Positions 1-8,985 of a DNA stretch of 64,000 bases are shown piece by piece (position 1 is the first letter of the stretch; each line of letters opens with the position of its first letter). The translations under genes were made by a program, and so were the position numbers. Under the pieces are notes generated by a model that had not been told where the DNA came from, searched no databases, and was given only the letters and a program-made list of their open reading frames with translations. Source of the stretch: CAWBOV01 sp963790525 (lineage in GTDB: Bacteria > Actinomycetota > Actinomycetes > Mycobacteriales > Jatrophihabitantaceae); NCBI GenBank assembly GCA_963790525.1, contig CAWBOV010000003.1, positions 744,001-808,000 of the forward strand, written 5' to 3'.

Positions 1-923
1 GTCTCGCACGTCACGCTCCGCTTCGGCGGCGTGACCAGCCTCAACGACGTCTCGCTGCAGATGCGCCGGGGCGAGATCCTGGCTGTCATCGGCCCGAACG
101 GCGCAGGCAAGACGTCGCTGTTCAACTCCCTCACCGGCGTCTACTCCCCGCAGGAGGGGACGATCACGGCGCGGGCGCGGGCCGGGTCGGAGCCGGTGAG
201 CGTCATCGGCAAGCCCACGCACCTGGTCAACCACCTCGGCGTGGCGCGCACGTTCCAGAACATCCGGCTGTTCCCGGCCCTGACGGCGCTCGAGAACGTC
301 AAGGTCGGGGTGGAGACGCGGCAGAAGTCCGGCCCCATCGCGGCGATGCTCGGGCTGCCCCGCCAGCGCCGCGAGGAGCGGGAGAGCACCGCCCGCGCCT
401 ACGAGCTGATGACGCGCGTCGGGCTCAACGGGCGCGCCAACGACATCGCCGGCTCGCTGGCCTACGGCGAGCAGCGCCGCCTGGAGATCGCGCGGGCCCT
501 CGGGACGGACCCAGGGGTGATCCTGCTCGACGAGCCGGCGGCCGGTACGAACCCGGTCGAGAAGCGCGAACTGGCAACGTTGATCAAATCCATCAACGTC
601 GACGACGGCGTGGGCGTGCTGCTCATCGAGCACGACATGAAGCTGGTCATGTCCGTGGCCGACCGCATCGTCGTGCTGAACTTCGGGCAGAAGATCGCCG
701 AGGGCACGCCCGAGGAGATCCAGCGCAACCCCGCCGTCATCGCCGCGTACCTCGGGACGTCGGCCGACGAGGCGGAGGCCGAACTGGCCACCCACACCCA
801 GCCGGAGCTGCGCAGGATCGATGTGGACACCGCGCTCGACGAGCTCACCGCCCAAGGCGATCCGTCCGGCCGGCACAGCGCGTCGGGTGACGGCGCGGGC
901 GATCGCAGTGCGGAGGAGCAGTC

Positions 924-927
<4 letters not shown>
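1..927 (+). CDS. livG: ABC transporter ATP-binding protein, LivG type (5' end outside window)
   Basis: One of two ATPases that power a branched-chain amino-acid type (HAAT) importer at the cytoplasmic face of the membrane. The reading frame is open from base 1 and begins inside a beta-strand typical of ABC domains, so the start lies upstream of the window. Visible motifs are Walker A GPNGAGKTS, a LivG-style signature AYGEQRRLEIARAL, Walker B VILLDEPAAG and the switch region LLIEHDMKLV. After the usual end of LivG there is an acidic, probably disordered tail of about 50 residues that is uncommon in the family. The stop overlaps the next start (ATGA), indicating translational coupling with livF. 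The substrate could be amino acids, amides or urea; the permeases and binding protein must lie upstream. Confidence 0.9.
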
Positions 928-1646
<719 letters not shown>

Positions 1647-1650
1647 ATGC

Positions 1651-1666
1651 ACAGCCGGCGCTGTGA
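1651..1666 (+). terminator. Small hairpin after livF
   Basis: CACAGC and GCTGTG form a 6-bp stem around a CGGC loop, 4 nt after the livF stop. There is no T-run, so it is at best a weak terminator or an RNA-stabilising hairpin. Confidence 0.3.
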
Positions 1667-1779
1667 CGGCACCGGGCTGGCCATGCTGCCGGGGGCGGGT
1701 CTATGGTCTGTCCTGAGCAGCCCGCAGCGTGGTGGCCCCGGGCAATCGTGACGTCGGCACCAGCCAAAAAGGGGCGCTA

Positions 1780-2346
1780 ATGCGGTCGAGTGTGCGCGTA
1801 CGGGTCGCCGAACTCGTCGACATCCCGGAACTGGTCCGCCTGGCCGAAGACGCATCCGCCCCGCAACGGGGTACCAAGACACCACCCGATCGCGCGAGCC
1901 GTTACGCGGCCCTCCTCGCGGCTCCCGAACGCATCGTCCTGGTCGCCGTCGACGACCGGTCCGACCGCGTGGTGGGCGTGGTCGTGGCCTCGGAGGACGA
2001 GGTGGGCGCACTCGTCCCCGTCCCCGCGGTGATCATCAGTCATCTCGTGGTGGAGCTCGCGCACCGCCGCCGCGGCGTGGGGCGCTCGCTGCTCGCCTCG
2101 ATCGTCCGGCAGGCCGACGAGCGCGGCATCGACCAGATCGTCGTCGCGGTGGCCACCAACGACCGCGACGCCAACCGCTACCTCGCCCGGCTCGGCTTCG
2201 CTCCGCTGGTCGTCCGCCGGATCGCCTCCACGGCGGCGCTACGGCGGTCCATGGGCATGAACGACGTCGCCGAGCGGGCCGCACTGCGCCGCCGGCGGGG
2301 CGTGCGGTCGGTCCTGGGCGCCCGCGTGGTGAGCCGCGGCGCCTGA
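1780..2346 (+). CDS. GNAT family N-acetyltransferase
   Basis: Predicted acetyl-CoA dependent N-acyltransferase of unknown substrate, 188 residues. The N-terminal RVRVAELVDIPELVRLAEDA segment is the usual first strand and helix. The acetyl-CoA pyrophosphate loop is HRRRGVGRSLL, followed by the NRYLARLGF motif of the fold's end. I chose the ATG at 1780 because an AAAAAGGGG Shine-Dalgarno-like stretch lies just upstream; an in-frame GTG at 1729 has none. It stands alone between livF and polA. The last residues and stop lie in a degenerate short tandem repeat (see 2331-2374). Confidence 0.85.
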   Translation: MRSSVRVRVAELVDIPELVRLAEDASAPQRGTKTPPDRASRYAALLAAPERIVLVAVDDRSDRVVGVVVASEDEVGALVPVPAVIISHLVVELAHRRRGVGRSLLASIVRQADERGIDQIVVAVATNDRDANRYLARLGFAPLVVRRIASTAALRRSMGMNDVAERAALRRRRGVRSVLGARVVSRGA

Positions 2347-2374
2347 GCCGTGGCGCAGTGAGCCCGCGGTCGCC
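2331..2374 (+). repeat. Degenerate tandem repeat across the GNAT gene stop
   Basis: Three imperfect copies of 14-15 bp start at 2331, 2345 and 2360 (GAGCCGCGGCGCCT and relatives). Each boundary carries TGAGCC. The copy boundary at 2344 is the gene's stop, and the one at 2359 supplies a second in-frame TGA. Confidence 0.55.
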
Positions 2375-2399
2375 GGACCGGGGTGTCCGAGGGTGCTCC

Positions 2400-2405
2400 T
2401 AGACT
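2400..2405 (+). promoter_or_regulatory. Probable -10 element of polA (leaderless)
   Basis: TAGACT fits the actinobacterial TANNNT -10. Transcription starting about 7 nt downstream would coincide with the GTG at 2413. No clear -35 element is seen. Confidence 0.45.
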
Positions 2406-2412
2406 CCTGGGC

Positions 2413-5127
2413 GTGACGGCGCTCAGCACGAAACCCGATGTCGACCATCCCCGCCTGCTGCTGCTCGACGGGCACTCGCTGGCCTATCGTGCCTTCTTCG
2501 CGCTCCCGGTGGAGAACTTCTCCACCAGCACGGGGCAGGTCACCAACGCGGTCTTCGGGTTCACCTCCATGCTGATCAACCTGCTGCGCGACGAGACGCC
2601 GACCCACCTCGCCGTCGCCTTCGACGTCTCGCGCAAGACGTTCCGCAGCGACACCTACGCCGAGTACAAGGCCGGCCGCTCGGAGACCCCGGCGGACTTC
2701 CGCGGCCAGGTCTCGCTGATCCGCGAGGTGCTCGACGCGATGCGCATCCCGACCGTCGCCATCGAGGGCTACGAGGCCGACGACGTGATCGCGACGATCA
2801 CCACGCAGGCGCGCGCCATCGGCATGGACGTGCTCATCTGCACCGGCGACCGCGATGCGCTCCAGCTCGTCGAGCCCGGCGTCACGGTGCTGTACCCGCG
2901 CCGCGGGGTCAGCGACATGACCCGGTTCACCCCGGAAGCGGTCGAGGAGAAGTACAACCTCACCCCGGCGCAGTACCCGGACTTCGCCGCCCTCCGTGGC
3001 GACCCGTCCGACAACCTGCCCGGCATCCCGGGAGTGGGGGAGAAGACCGCGGCCAAGTGGATCCGCGAGTACGGCTCGCTGGCCGAACTCGTGGACCGGG
3101 TGGACACCGTGAAGGGCAAGGTCGGCGACGCCCTGCGCGAGAACCTCGGCAGCGTGCTGCGCAACCGCCAGCTCACCGAGCTGGTCCGCGACGTCCCCGG
3201 TGTCGACGGCGAGATCTCCGGCCTGGCCCGCGCGCAGTGGGACCGCGAGCAGCTGCACCAGCTCTTCGACAACCTCCAGTTCAAGGTGCTGCGCGATCGG
3301 CTGTTCGAGACCGTCGAAGCCCCGGAGCCCGAGGCCGAGGAGGGTTTCGACGTCGACACCGTGCGGCTCGGACCGGACGAGGTCGCCGACTGGCTCGATC
3401 AGCACGTCGCCGACGGCAGCCGCGCAGGGGTCTCCCTCCGCGGGACGTGGGGACGCGGGACCGGCGTCCTGACCGGCCTGGCGATCGCCGCCGCCGACGG
3501 GATGGCGGCCTTCCTCGATCCGCAGCAGCTCACCGCAGGCGACGAGCAGGCGCTGGTGGCCTGGCTGGGCGATCCGGCGCGACCCAAGGCCGGGCACGAC
3601 GTCAAGGGCTTCTCGCTCGCGCTGAAGACCCACGGCTGGCCGCTCGCGGGTGTCTCCAGCGACACGCAGCTGGCCGCCTACCTCGCCCTGCCCGACCGCA
3701 AGACCTTCGACCTCGCCGACCTGGCGCTGCGGTACCTGCACCGCGAGCTGCGTGCCACCGTGGAGGAGCCCACCGGGCAGCTGACGCTCGACGGTGGCGA
3801 GGACGAGGCCGACGACGCCATCGCCGCCGCCGAGTCGCTGCGGGCCGTCGCCATCCTGGACCTGGCCGACGCCCTGGACACCGACCTGGAGCAGCGCGGC
3901 GCCACCCGCCTGCTCGCCGAGTTGGAACTGCCGTTGACGACGGTGCTGGCCGACATGGAGGCGACCGGGATCGCCGCGGACTCCGGCCACCTGCTGGATC
4001 TGCAGAGCGAGCTGGCCGGGGCCGTCGCCGACGTCCAGAGCGAGGCGCACTCCATGGTCGGGCGCGAGTTCAACCTCGGCTCACCGAAGCAGTTGCAGCA
4101 GATCCTGTTCGAGGAGATGGGGCTGCCCAAGACCAAGCGCACGAAGACCGGGTACACGACCGATGCCGACGCCCTCGCCGCGCTCTACGCCAGCACGGGA
4201 AACCCGCTGCTGGGCTCGCTGCTGCGGCACCGGGAGGTCGCCCGGCTCAAGTCCGTGGTCGACTCGCTGCTGCCCATGATCGACGACCACGGCCGGATCC
4301 ACACCACGTTCAACCAGACCATCGCCGCGACGGGCCGGCTGTCCTCGGTCGACCCGAACCTGCAGAACATCCCCGTGCGCACGGCCGAGGGCCGCCGCAT
4401 CAGGCAGGCCTTCGTCGTCGGTCCGGGCTTCGAGACGCTGATGACGGCCGACTACAGCCAGATCGAGATGCGGATCATGGCCCACCTGTCCCGCGACGCC
4501 GGGTTGATCGAGGCGTTCACCACCGGCGAGGACCTGCACACCTTCGTCGCCATGCGCGCCTTCGACCTGCCCGCCGAGGCGATCGACGCGGAGCTGCGGC
4601 GCCGGGTCAAGGCGATGTCCTACGGCCTGGCCTACGGGCTGTCGCCGTACGGGCTGGCACAGCAGCTCAAGATCACGCCGGAGGAGGCGCGCGGGCAGAT
4701 GGACGCCTACTTCGCGCGCTTCGGCGGCGTGCGGGACTACCTGCACGGGATCGTCGAGCAGGCCCGTCAGGACGGCTACACCGAGACGATCATGGGCCGG
4801 CGGCGGTACCTGCCCGATCTGAACAGCGACAACCGCCAGCGCCGCGAGGGCGCCGAGCGGATGGCGCTCAACGCCCCGATCCAGGGCAGCGCGGCGGACA
4901 TCATCAAGGTGGCGATGCTGGGCGTGCACGCCGGGCTCACCGAGCAGGGCCTGGCGTCACGGCTCCTGCTGCAGGTCCACGACGAGCTCGTGCTGGAGAT
5001 CGCGCCCGGCGAACACGAGGCGGTCGAGGCGCTCGTCCGGTCCCAGATGGGCTCGGCGTTCCCGCTGGACGTCCCGCTCGACGTGTCGGTCGGGGTCGGC
5101 GCCAACTGGGACGCCGCCGCCCACTGA
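2413..5127 (+). CDS. polA: DNA polymerase I
   Basis: Repair and Okazaki-fragment polymerase, 904 residues. The N-terminal third is the 5'-3' flap exonuclease (LLLLDGHSLAYRAFFALP, acidic EADDVIATI, HhH region GIPGVGEKTAAKW). The middle third is a 3'-5' exonuclease fold without recognisable catalytic acids. The C-terminal polymerase has motif A TADYSQIEMRI (Asp near residue 680), motif B RRVKAMSYGLAYG and motif C LLQVHDELVLEI (Asp near 857). I chose the GTG at 2413 because a TAGACT -10 element sits at 2400-2405, which would give a leaderless transcript; an in-frame GTG at 2383 lies upstream of that element. In mycobacteria polA lies next to rpsA, whereas here about 28 kb separates them. Confidence 0.97.
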   Translation: MTALSTKPDVDHPRLLLLDGHSLAYRAFFALPVENFSTSTGQVTNAVFGFTSMLINLLRDETPTHLAVAFDVSRKTFRSDTYAEYKAGRSETPADFRGQVSLIREVLDAMRIPTVAIEGYEADDVIATITTQARAIGMDVLICTGDRDALQLVEPGVTVLYPRRGVSDMTRFTPEAVEEKYNLTPAQYPDFAALRGDPSDNLPGIPGVGEKTAAKWIREYGSLAELVDRVDTVKGKVGDALRENLGSVLRNRQLTELVRDVPGVDGEISGLARAQWDREQLHQLFDNLQFKVLRDRLFETVEAPEPEAEEGFDVDTVRLGPDEVADWLDQHVADGSRAGVSLRGTWGRGTGVLTGLAIAAADGMAAFLDPQQLTAGDEQALVAWLGDPARPKAGHDVKGFSLALKTHGWPLAGVSSDTQLAAYLALPDRKTFDLADLALRYLHRELRATVEEPTGQLTLDGGEDEADDAIAAAESLRAVAILDLADALDTDLEQRGATRLLAELELPLTTVLADMEATGIAADSGHLLDLQSELAGAVADVQSEAHSMVGREFNLGSPKQLQQILFEEMGLPKTKRTKTGYTTDADALAALYASTGNPLLGSLLRHREVARLKSVVDSLLPMIDDHGRIHTTFNQTIAATGRLSSVDPNLQNIPVRTAEGRRIRQAFVVGPGFETLMTADYSQIEMRIMAHLSRDAGLIEAFTTGEDLHTFVAMRAFDLPAEAIDAELRRRVKAMSYGLAYGLSPYGLAQQLKITPEEARGQMDAYFARFGGVRDYLHGIVEQARQDGYTETIMGRRRYLPDLNSDNRQRREGAERMALNAPIQGSAADIIKVAMLGVHAGLTEQGLASRLLLQVHDELVLEIAPGEHEAVEALVRSQMGSAFPLDVPLDVSVGVGANWDAAAH

Positions 5128-5193
5128 CGCGCGGCGGGACGCCGCAGCCGACGGGCGCGCGCGCCTACGACGCGCGCCGGCACGCCGGACGGG

Positions 5194-5787
5194 TCAGACG
5201 GGGAGCTTGTCCAGCACTGCCCCGGCGGCGGACTGGACGGCCGCGCCCGCGGACTGGACCGCCGATCCGGCACTGTGGCCGAGGTCGGACGCGCTGTGGC
5301 CGAGGTCATCGCGCACCGACCCGGCGCGGCCCTTCACGGCGGCGGTGCGCCGGCGGGCACGCCACCCCAGGGACGGCTTGCCCTCGGTGTCGACCGCGGC
5401 GAGCAGCAGGCCGCCGAGCAGGCCGACGTTCTTGAGGAACTGGGTGCGCTGGGCCGCTCGTGCCGTGGCGTCCTTTTCCTTCCAGAACGGGTGCCCGGCG
5501 ACCGTCGTGGCCGCCAGGCTCGTGGCCAGCCCGAGGCTGGCCAGGCGGCGGAACCGGCCGGTGGCCAGGAGTACGCCTCCGGCAACCTTGGCGGCGGCGT
5601 CGAGCTTGACCACCTGCTCCGGGTCGTCGGGCAGCTGCGGGAACCAGCTGCGCAACTGGACGACGGTGCGCTCGGCCTTGGCCACGCGCGGTCCGGGGTT
5701 CTGGTAGGTGTCGATGCCTCCGGCGATGAAGATCGACGCGAGCATGGGGCGGGCGATTCTGCGGACGAGTGCCATGGTTGCCATCAT
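5194..5787 (-). CDS. DoxX family membrane protein
   Basis: Membrane protein of the DoxX/DoxD family, 197 residues, function not fixed. The N-terminus MALVRRIARPMLASIFIAGG is the classical DoxX opening helix. Three further hydrophobic segments follow (AKVAGGVLLATGRFRRLASL, LATSLAATTVAGHPFW, LLGGLLLAAVDT). The C-terminal 60 residues are alanine- and serine-rich with repeats such as DLGHSASDLGHSAG and AGAAVQSA, probably a flexible cytoplasmic tail. It converges with polA and is separated from it by 66 bp of GC-rich sequence. Some DoxX proteins act in thiol or redox homeostasis, but nothing here shows that role. Confidence 0.85.
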   Translation of the reverse strand: MMATMALVRRIARPMLASIFIAGGIDTYQNPGPRVAKAERTVVQLRSWFPQLPDDPEQVVKLDAAAKVAGGVLLATGRFRRLASLGLATSLAATTVAGHPFWKEKDATARAAQRTQFLKNVGLLGGLLLAAVDTEGKPSLGWRARRRTAAVKGRAGSVRDDLGHSASDLGHSAGSAVQSAGAAVQSAAGAVLDKLPV

Positions 5788-5821
5788 GCCCTGAGCGGTT
5801 TCGCCCCGCAGGGCGGAGTGA

Positions 5822-6556
5822 TCACCGCGACGGGTCGACCAGGCCGTGGGTGAAGGCGAAGTTCACCGCGTGCGCCCGGTCCCGCAGCCCCGCCTTGGCG
5901 AACAGGTTGTTGATGTGGGTCTTGACCGTGGCCTCGCTGACGAACAGCGTGGTCGCGATCGCCCGGTTGCTGAGGCCCTGGCCCACAAGGGTGAGCACCT
6001 CGATCTCACGCGGGGTGAGGTCGGCCGGCAGCGCGTGGGCCGGGTCCGCCGGCGCCGGGTGGCCGTGTGGCGCCGGGTCGGCAGGGGGTGTCCGCGCCGG
6101 GTGGGCGGTGCCGCTTCCCGACCTGCCGCTGCCGGCCGCCGCGATCAGCCGCGCCTGTACCGCCGGGTCGAGCACAGCCTGCCCCGCCGCGGCGGCCCGC
6201 ACCGCGCGGGCGATGTCCGCGCGGCCCGAGTCCTTCGTCAGGTAGCCCCGCGCGCCCGCCTCCAGTGCGGCGAGGATCGACTCCTCGTCGGCGAACGTGG
6301 TCAGGACGACGATCGCGGTCTCGGGGAACTGCTCGGTGATCGCGCGGGTGGCCGCGACACCGTCCATCCCGGGCATGTTCAGATCCATCAGGACGACGTC
6401 CGGGCGGTGTTCGGCGCTCGCCGCGACCGCCAGGGCGCCGTCGGCTGCCGTGGCCACGACGTGCAGATCCGGCTGCAGGTCGAGCATCGTGGCCAGGGCC
6501 TCGCGAATCGCGGTCTGGTCGTCCACGACCACGACGGTCAGCACGGGAGCGCTCAC
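5822..6556 (-). CDS. NarL/LuxR-type response regulator
   Basis: DNA-binding response regulator, 244 residues. The receiver domain has VVDDQTAIREAL at the start and the phosphoacceptor Asp in DVVLMDLNMPGMDG; a LuxR-type helix-turn-helix follows (LTPREIEVLTLVGQGLSNR, SEATVKTHINNL). A proline- and alanine-rich linker of about 45 residues separates the domains and is longer than usual. The GTG at 6556 overlaps the stop of the upstream kinase (GTGA), so the pair is translationally coupled. The regulated genes are unknown; many such pairs control a neighbouring transporter, but none is adjacent. Confidence 0.92.
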   Translation of the reverse strand: MSAPVLTVVVVDDQTAIREALATMLDLQPDLHVVATAADGALAVAASAEHRPDVVLMDLNMPGMDGVAATRAITEQFPETAIVVLTTFADEESILAALEAGARGYLTKDSGRADIARAVRAAAAGQAVLDPAVQARLIAAAGSGRSGSGTAHPARTPPADPAPHGHPAPADPAHALPADLTPREIEVLTLVGQGLSNRAIATTLFVSEATVKTHINNLFAKAGLRDRAHAVNFAFTHGLVDPSR

Positions 6557-7764
6557 GCCGGCACCTCCACGTGGACCTGCCATCCACCGTGGTCCGGGCC
6601 CGTGGTGACGGGGCCGGTTGTGACGGTCCCGCCGAGGAGGGCCACCCGCTCACGCAGCCCCACCAGACCCATGCCGCTGCCACCCGGGAGAGGAGTCGCG
6701 TCGCGGGCAGGGGCGGCGTTCAGGACGTCGAGCACGCAGGTCCCGGGCGCGTATCCGAGGTAGATCCGGACGGCGGCGCCCGGGGCGTATCTGGCCGCAT
6801 TGGTGAGGGCCTCCTGGGCGCACCGCACGAGTGTCTGCACGGTCGAGGTCTCCACCTCGCGCGGGACGCCGGTCACCTCGAGCGTGCCCGTGCCCTGGGT
6901 GACGTCGGCGAGCATGCCGCGCAGGGTGTCGACCAGGGGCAGCGAGTCCTCGCGCAGCGCCTGCACGGTCCGCCGGACTTCGGTCATGCCCTCGCGGACG
7001 AGGCTCTGCGCGCGGCGGGTGGCCTGCTGCGCTTCGGCGACGGCACCGGTGTCGAGCAGCGCGTCGGCCACCTCCAGCTGCATGTTGACCGCGGCGAGGG
7101 AGTGGGCGAGCACGTCGTGGACGTCCCGGGCGATGCGCCCGCGCTCGGCCAGCGCCACCGCCCGTGCCTCGGACGCTGCTGCCTGCTCGGCCGAGGCGGC
7201 GGCGAGTTCGGCCTGCTGGGCGGCGAGAGTGGCCTGTTCGGCCGCGGCGCGGGCCGAGCGCATCGCCTCGTTGCGATTGCGGTTGTTCAGGCCGATGAAG
7301 ACGGAGGCACCGGTCAGCGGGCCGAGGTACCACGGCTCGTGCAGGTGACCGACCCCGATGTGGAACACCAGCACCGCTGTGCAGAGGCCGCTCGTGAACA
7401 CGGTGGCGGCGAACGCCTGGCGCACGGGCAGCCGGAAGCCGACGTACCCGGTCAGGAAGAAGGCGAACAGCGACGGCGTCCCGTTGGTCGGCGACGCGGC
7501 GAGCAGCCCGGCGGCGGCGCAGGCACCGACGACGACGGCGACGATCTCGGGGCGCCCGGCGCGGCGGCTCTCGGGAACGAGGCGAAGGGCGGTCACCGCC
7601 GTGTTCACGATCAGCAGCGCGAGGACGGCGAGGCCGCGCCCGCTCGTGCCGATGGGGCGCACGGTGAACCAGCACAGCACCGTCAGCCCCGCGATGGTGA
7701 GGACCTGCCGGTCGTAGTGGGACCGCGCGAGCCAGACGACGAACCGCCGGGACCTCGCGATCAT
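6553..7764 (-). CDS. Sensor histidine kinase, HisKA_3 type
   Basis: Membrane histidine kinase partner of the regulator at 5822-6556, 403 residues. About five N-terminal hydrophobic segments form a small sensor without a periplasmic domain. A coiled coil rich in Ala and Gln (near residues 165-205) follows, then the phosphoacceptor box RDVHDVLAHSL and a C-terminal HATPase with GSGMGLVGLRERVALLGG. The ATPase N-box is present in QEALTNAARYAPG. A GGAGGTGAACGG ribosome site precedes the ATG. The stop overlaps the regulator start. Confidence 0.93.
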   Translation of the reverse strand: MIARSRRFVVWLARSHYDRQVLTIAGLTVLCWFTVRPIGTSGRGLAVLALLIVNTAVTALRLVPESRRAGRPEIVAVVVGACAAAGLLAASPTNGTPSLFAFFLTGYVGFRLPVRQAFAATVFTSGLCTAVLVFHIGVGHLHEPWYLGPLTGASVFIGLNNRNRNEAMRSARAAAEQATLAAQQAELAAASAEQAAASEARAVALAERGRIARDVHDVLAHSLAAVNMQLEVADALLDTGAVAEAQQATRRAQSLVREGMTEVRRTVQALREDSLPLVDTLRGMLADVTQGTGTLEVTGVPREVETSTVQTLVRCAQEALTNAARYAPGAAVRIYLGYAPGTCVLDVLNAAPARDATPLPGGSGMGLVGLRERVALLGGTVTTGPVTTGPDHGGWQVHVEVPA

Positions 7765-7803
7765 CCGTTCACCTCCGCCTACGGTCCGCCACGTCGCAAC
7801 GTA

Positions 7804-8985
7804 TCAGCGGGCGATCCCCACGGAGTCCGGGGCGGGCTCGGCGCTCAGGTCGAGCCCACGCAGCGCCAGCAGCGCCCCGAGCACGACGACCGCCATCCCG
7901 GTGAAGGCCACTGCCGGGTGATGCACCACCGACTGCACGAGCAACGCGACGACCAGTCCGCCGAGATTGCCCGACAGCCAGAGCAGCGCGCTCGCCGAAC
8001 CACCGGCGGATCCGGCCCGGCGCTCGGCCAGCTCGAAGATGACGGGCAGGTCGGTCAGGAGCACGAACCCCGTCACCGCCAGGACGATCGCCCCGACGAC
8101 GATCCCAGGCAGGGCCGCCAGCAGGACGAACCCGGCGGCGGTCACGATCGCCGACAGCGCCACGAAACCTCGCTCGAGCCCGCGCCCGGCGATGTGCGAG
8201 GGCAGCACGCCGGAACCGACGACACCGGCGGCGACCATCGCGACGAGCAGTCCACCGGCGGCTGTCTCGGACACCCCAGCGGGATCGAGGAGCGTCTGCA
8301 GCCAGGTCGTGAGCGCGACGAAGACGCCGAAGCCGAAGAAGACGGCGATGGTGAGGCGGCGCAGGACCGGCTCACGCCACACCGCGCGCACCCCGGACAG
8401 GTCGGCGGCGGTGACGAGCGCCCGGGTGCCGTACGCGCCGGGCCTGCTGAGCGCGAGGCACAGCACCAGTGCGGTGACGACCGCGAAGCCCGCCTGGACC
8501 TCCAGCAGTGCGCCGATGTGCGCCCCGCCGAAGACGGCGCCGGTGAGCAGGGCCAGCAGCATCCCGGCGACGATGCCGGCCGAGGACACCGAGATGCCGA
8601 CGGCGCGGCGCTCCCGCGGCAGGTAGTCACCGCTCACCCGCGTCACGGCGTTCAGGACGAACGGCTGCGCGAGGGCGACGAGGACCTGGCCGGCGAGGAC
8701 GACCGCGAACTCGTGGGACCCGACGCGGAGCAGCGCCCCGACGGCGGTCAGGATGGCGCCGAACGCGAGCCCCGGACGGAACCACCGGTCGATGACATGC
8801 CCGGCGGGCAGCGCCAGCACGACGTAGACCAGCGGGAAGATCTCGGCGAGCCAGCCGACCGCTCCGGAGGAGACGCCGTAGTGACGGGCGGAGTCGGTCG
8901 TGATCGGGGCGAAGGTCAGCCACAGCATCTGGTTCGCCGCGCTCAGCGCGGCGTAGGCGATCACCGTCAGCCAGGCCCGTCTCAT
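7804..8985 (-). CDS. MFS transporter
   Basis: Major facilitator superfamily permease, 393 residues with about 12 predicted membrane helices, beginning RRAWLTVIAYAALSAANQML. The loop 2-3 region reads PAGHVIDRWFRPGLAFG, a normal MFS signature variant. The start ATG at 8985 overlaps the stop of the flavin oxidase upstream (ATGA), so the two are co-translated. The resemblance is to general drug and metabolite exporters; the substrate is unknown. Pairing with an aldonolactone oxidase suggests transport of the oxidase's substrate or product, which is inference. Confidence 0.88.
   Translation of the reverse strand: MRRAWLTVIAYAALSAANQMLWLTFAPITTDSARHYGVSSGAVGWLAEIFPLVYVVLALPAGHVIDRWFRPGLAFGAILTAVGALLRVGSHEFAVVLAGQVLVALAQPFVLNAVTRVSGDYLPRERRAVGISVSSAGIVAGMLLALLTGAVFGGAHIGALLEVQAGFAVVTALVLCLALSRPGAYGTRALVTAADLSGVRAVWREPVLRRLTIAVFFGFGVFVALTTWLQTLLDPAGVSETAAGGLLVAMVAAGVVGSGVLPSHIAGRGLERGFVALSAIVTAAGFVLLAALPGIVVGAIVLAVTGFVLLTDLPVIFELAERRAGSAGGSASALLWLSGNLGGLVVALLVQSVVHHPAVAFTGMAVVVLGALLALRGLDLSAEPAPDSVGIAR

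Noticed and set aside
5154..5165. GGCGCGCGCGCC palindrome as a bidirectional terminator between polA and DoxX gene
   Set aside because: Self-complementary but with no loop or T-run, and such GC runs are expected by chance here.
3057..5435. 792-codon open frame overlapping polA on the same strand
   Set aside because: Arg/Ala/Pro-rich translation typical of an off-frame read of GC-rich coding DNA; polA is certain in the other frame.
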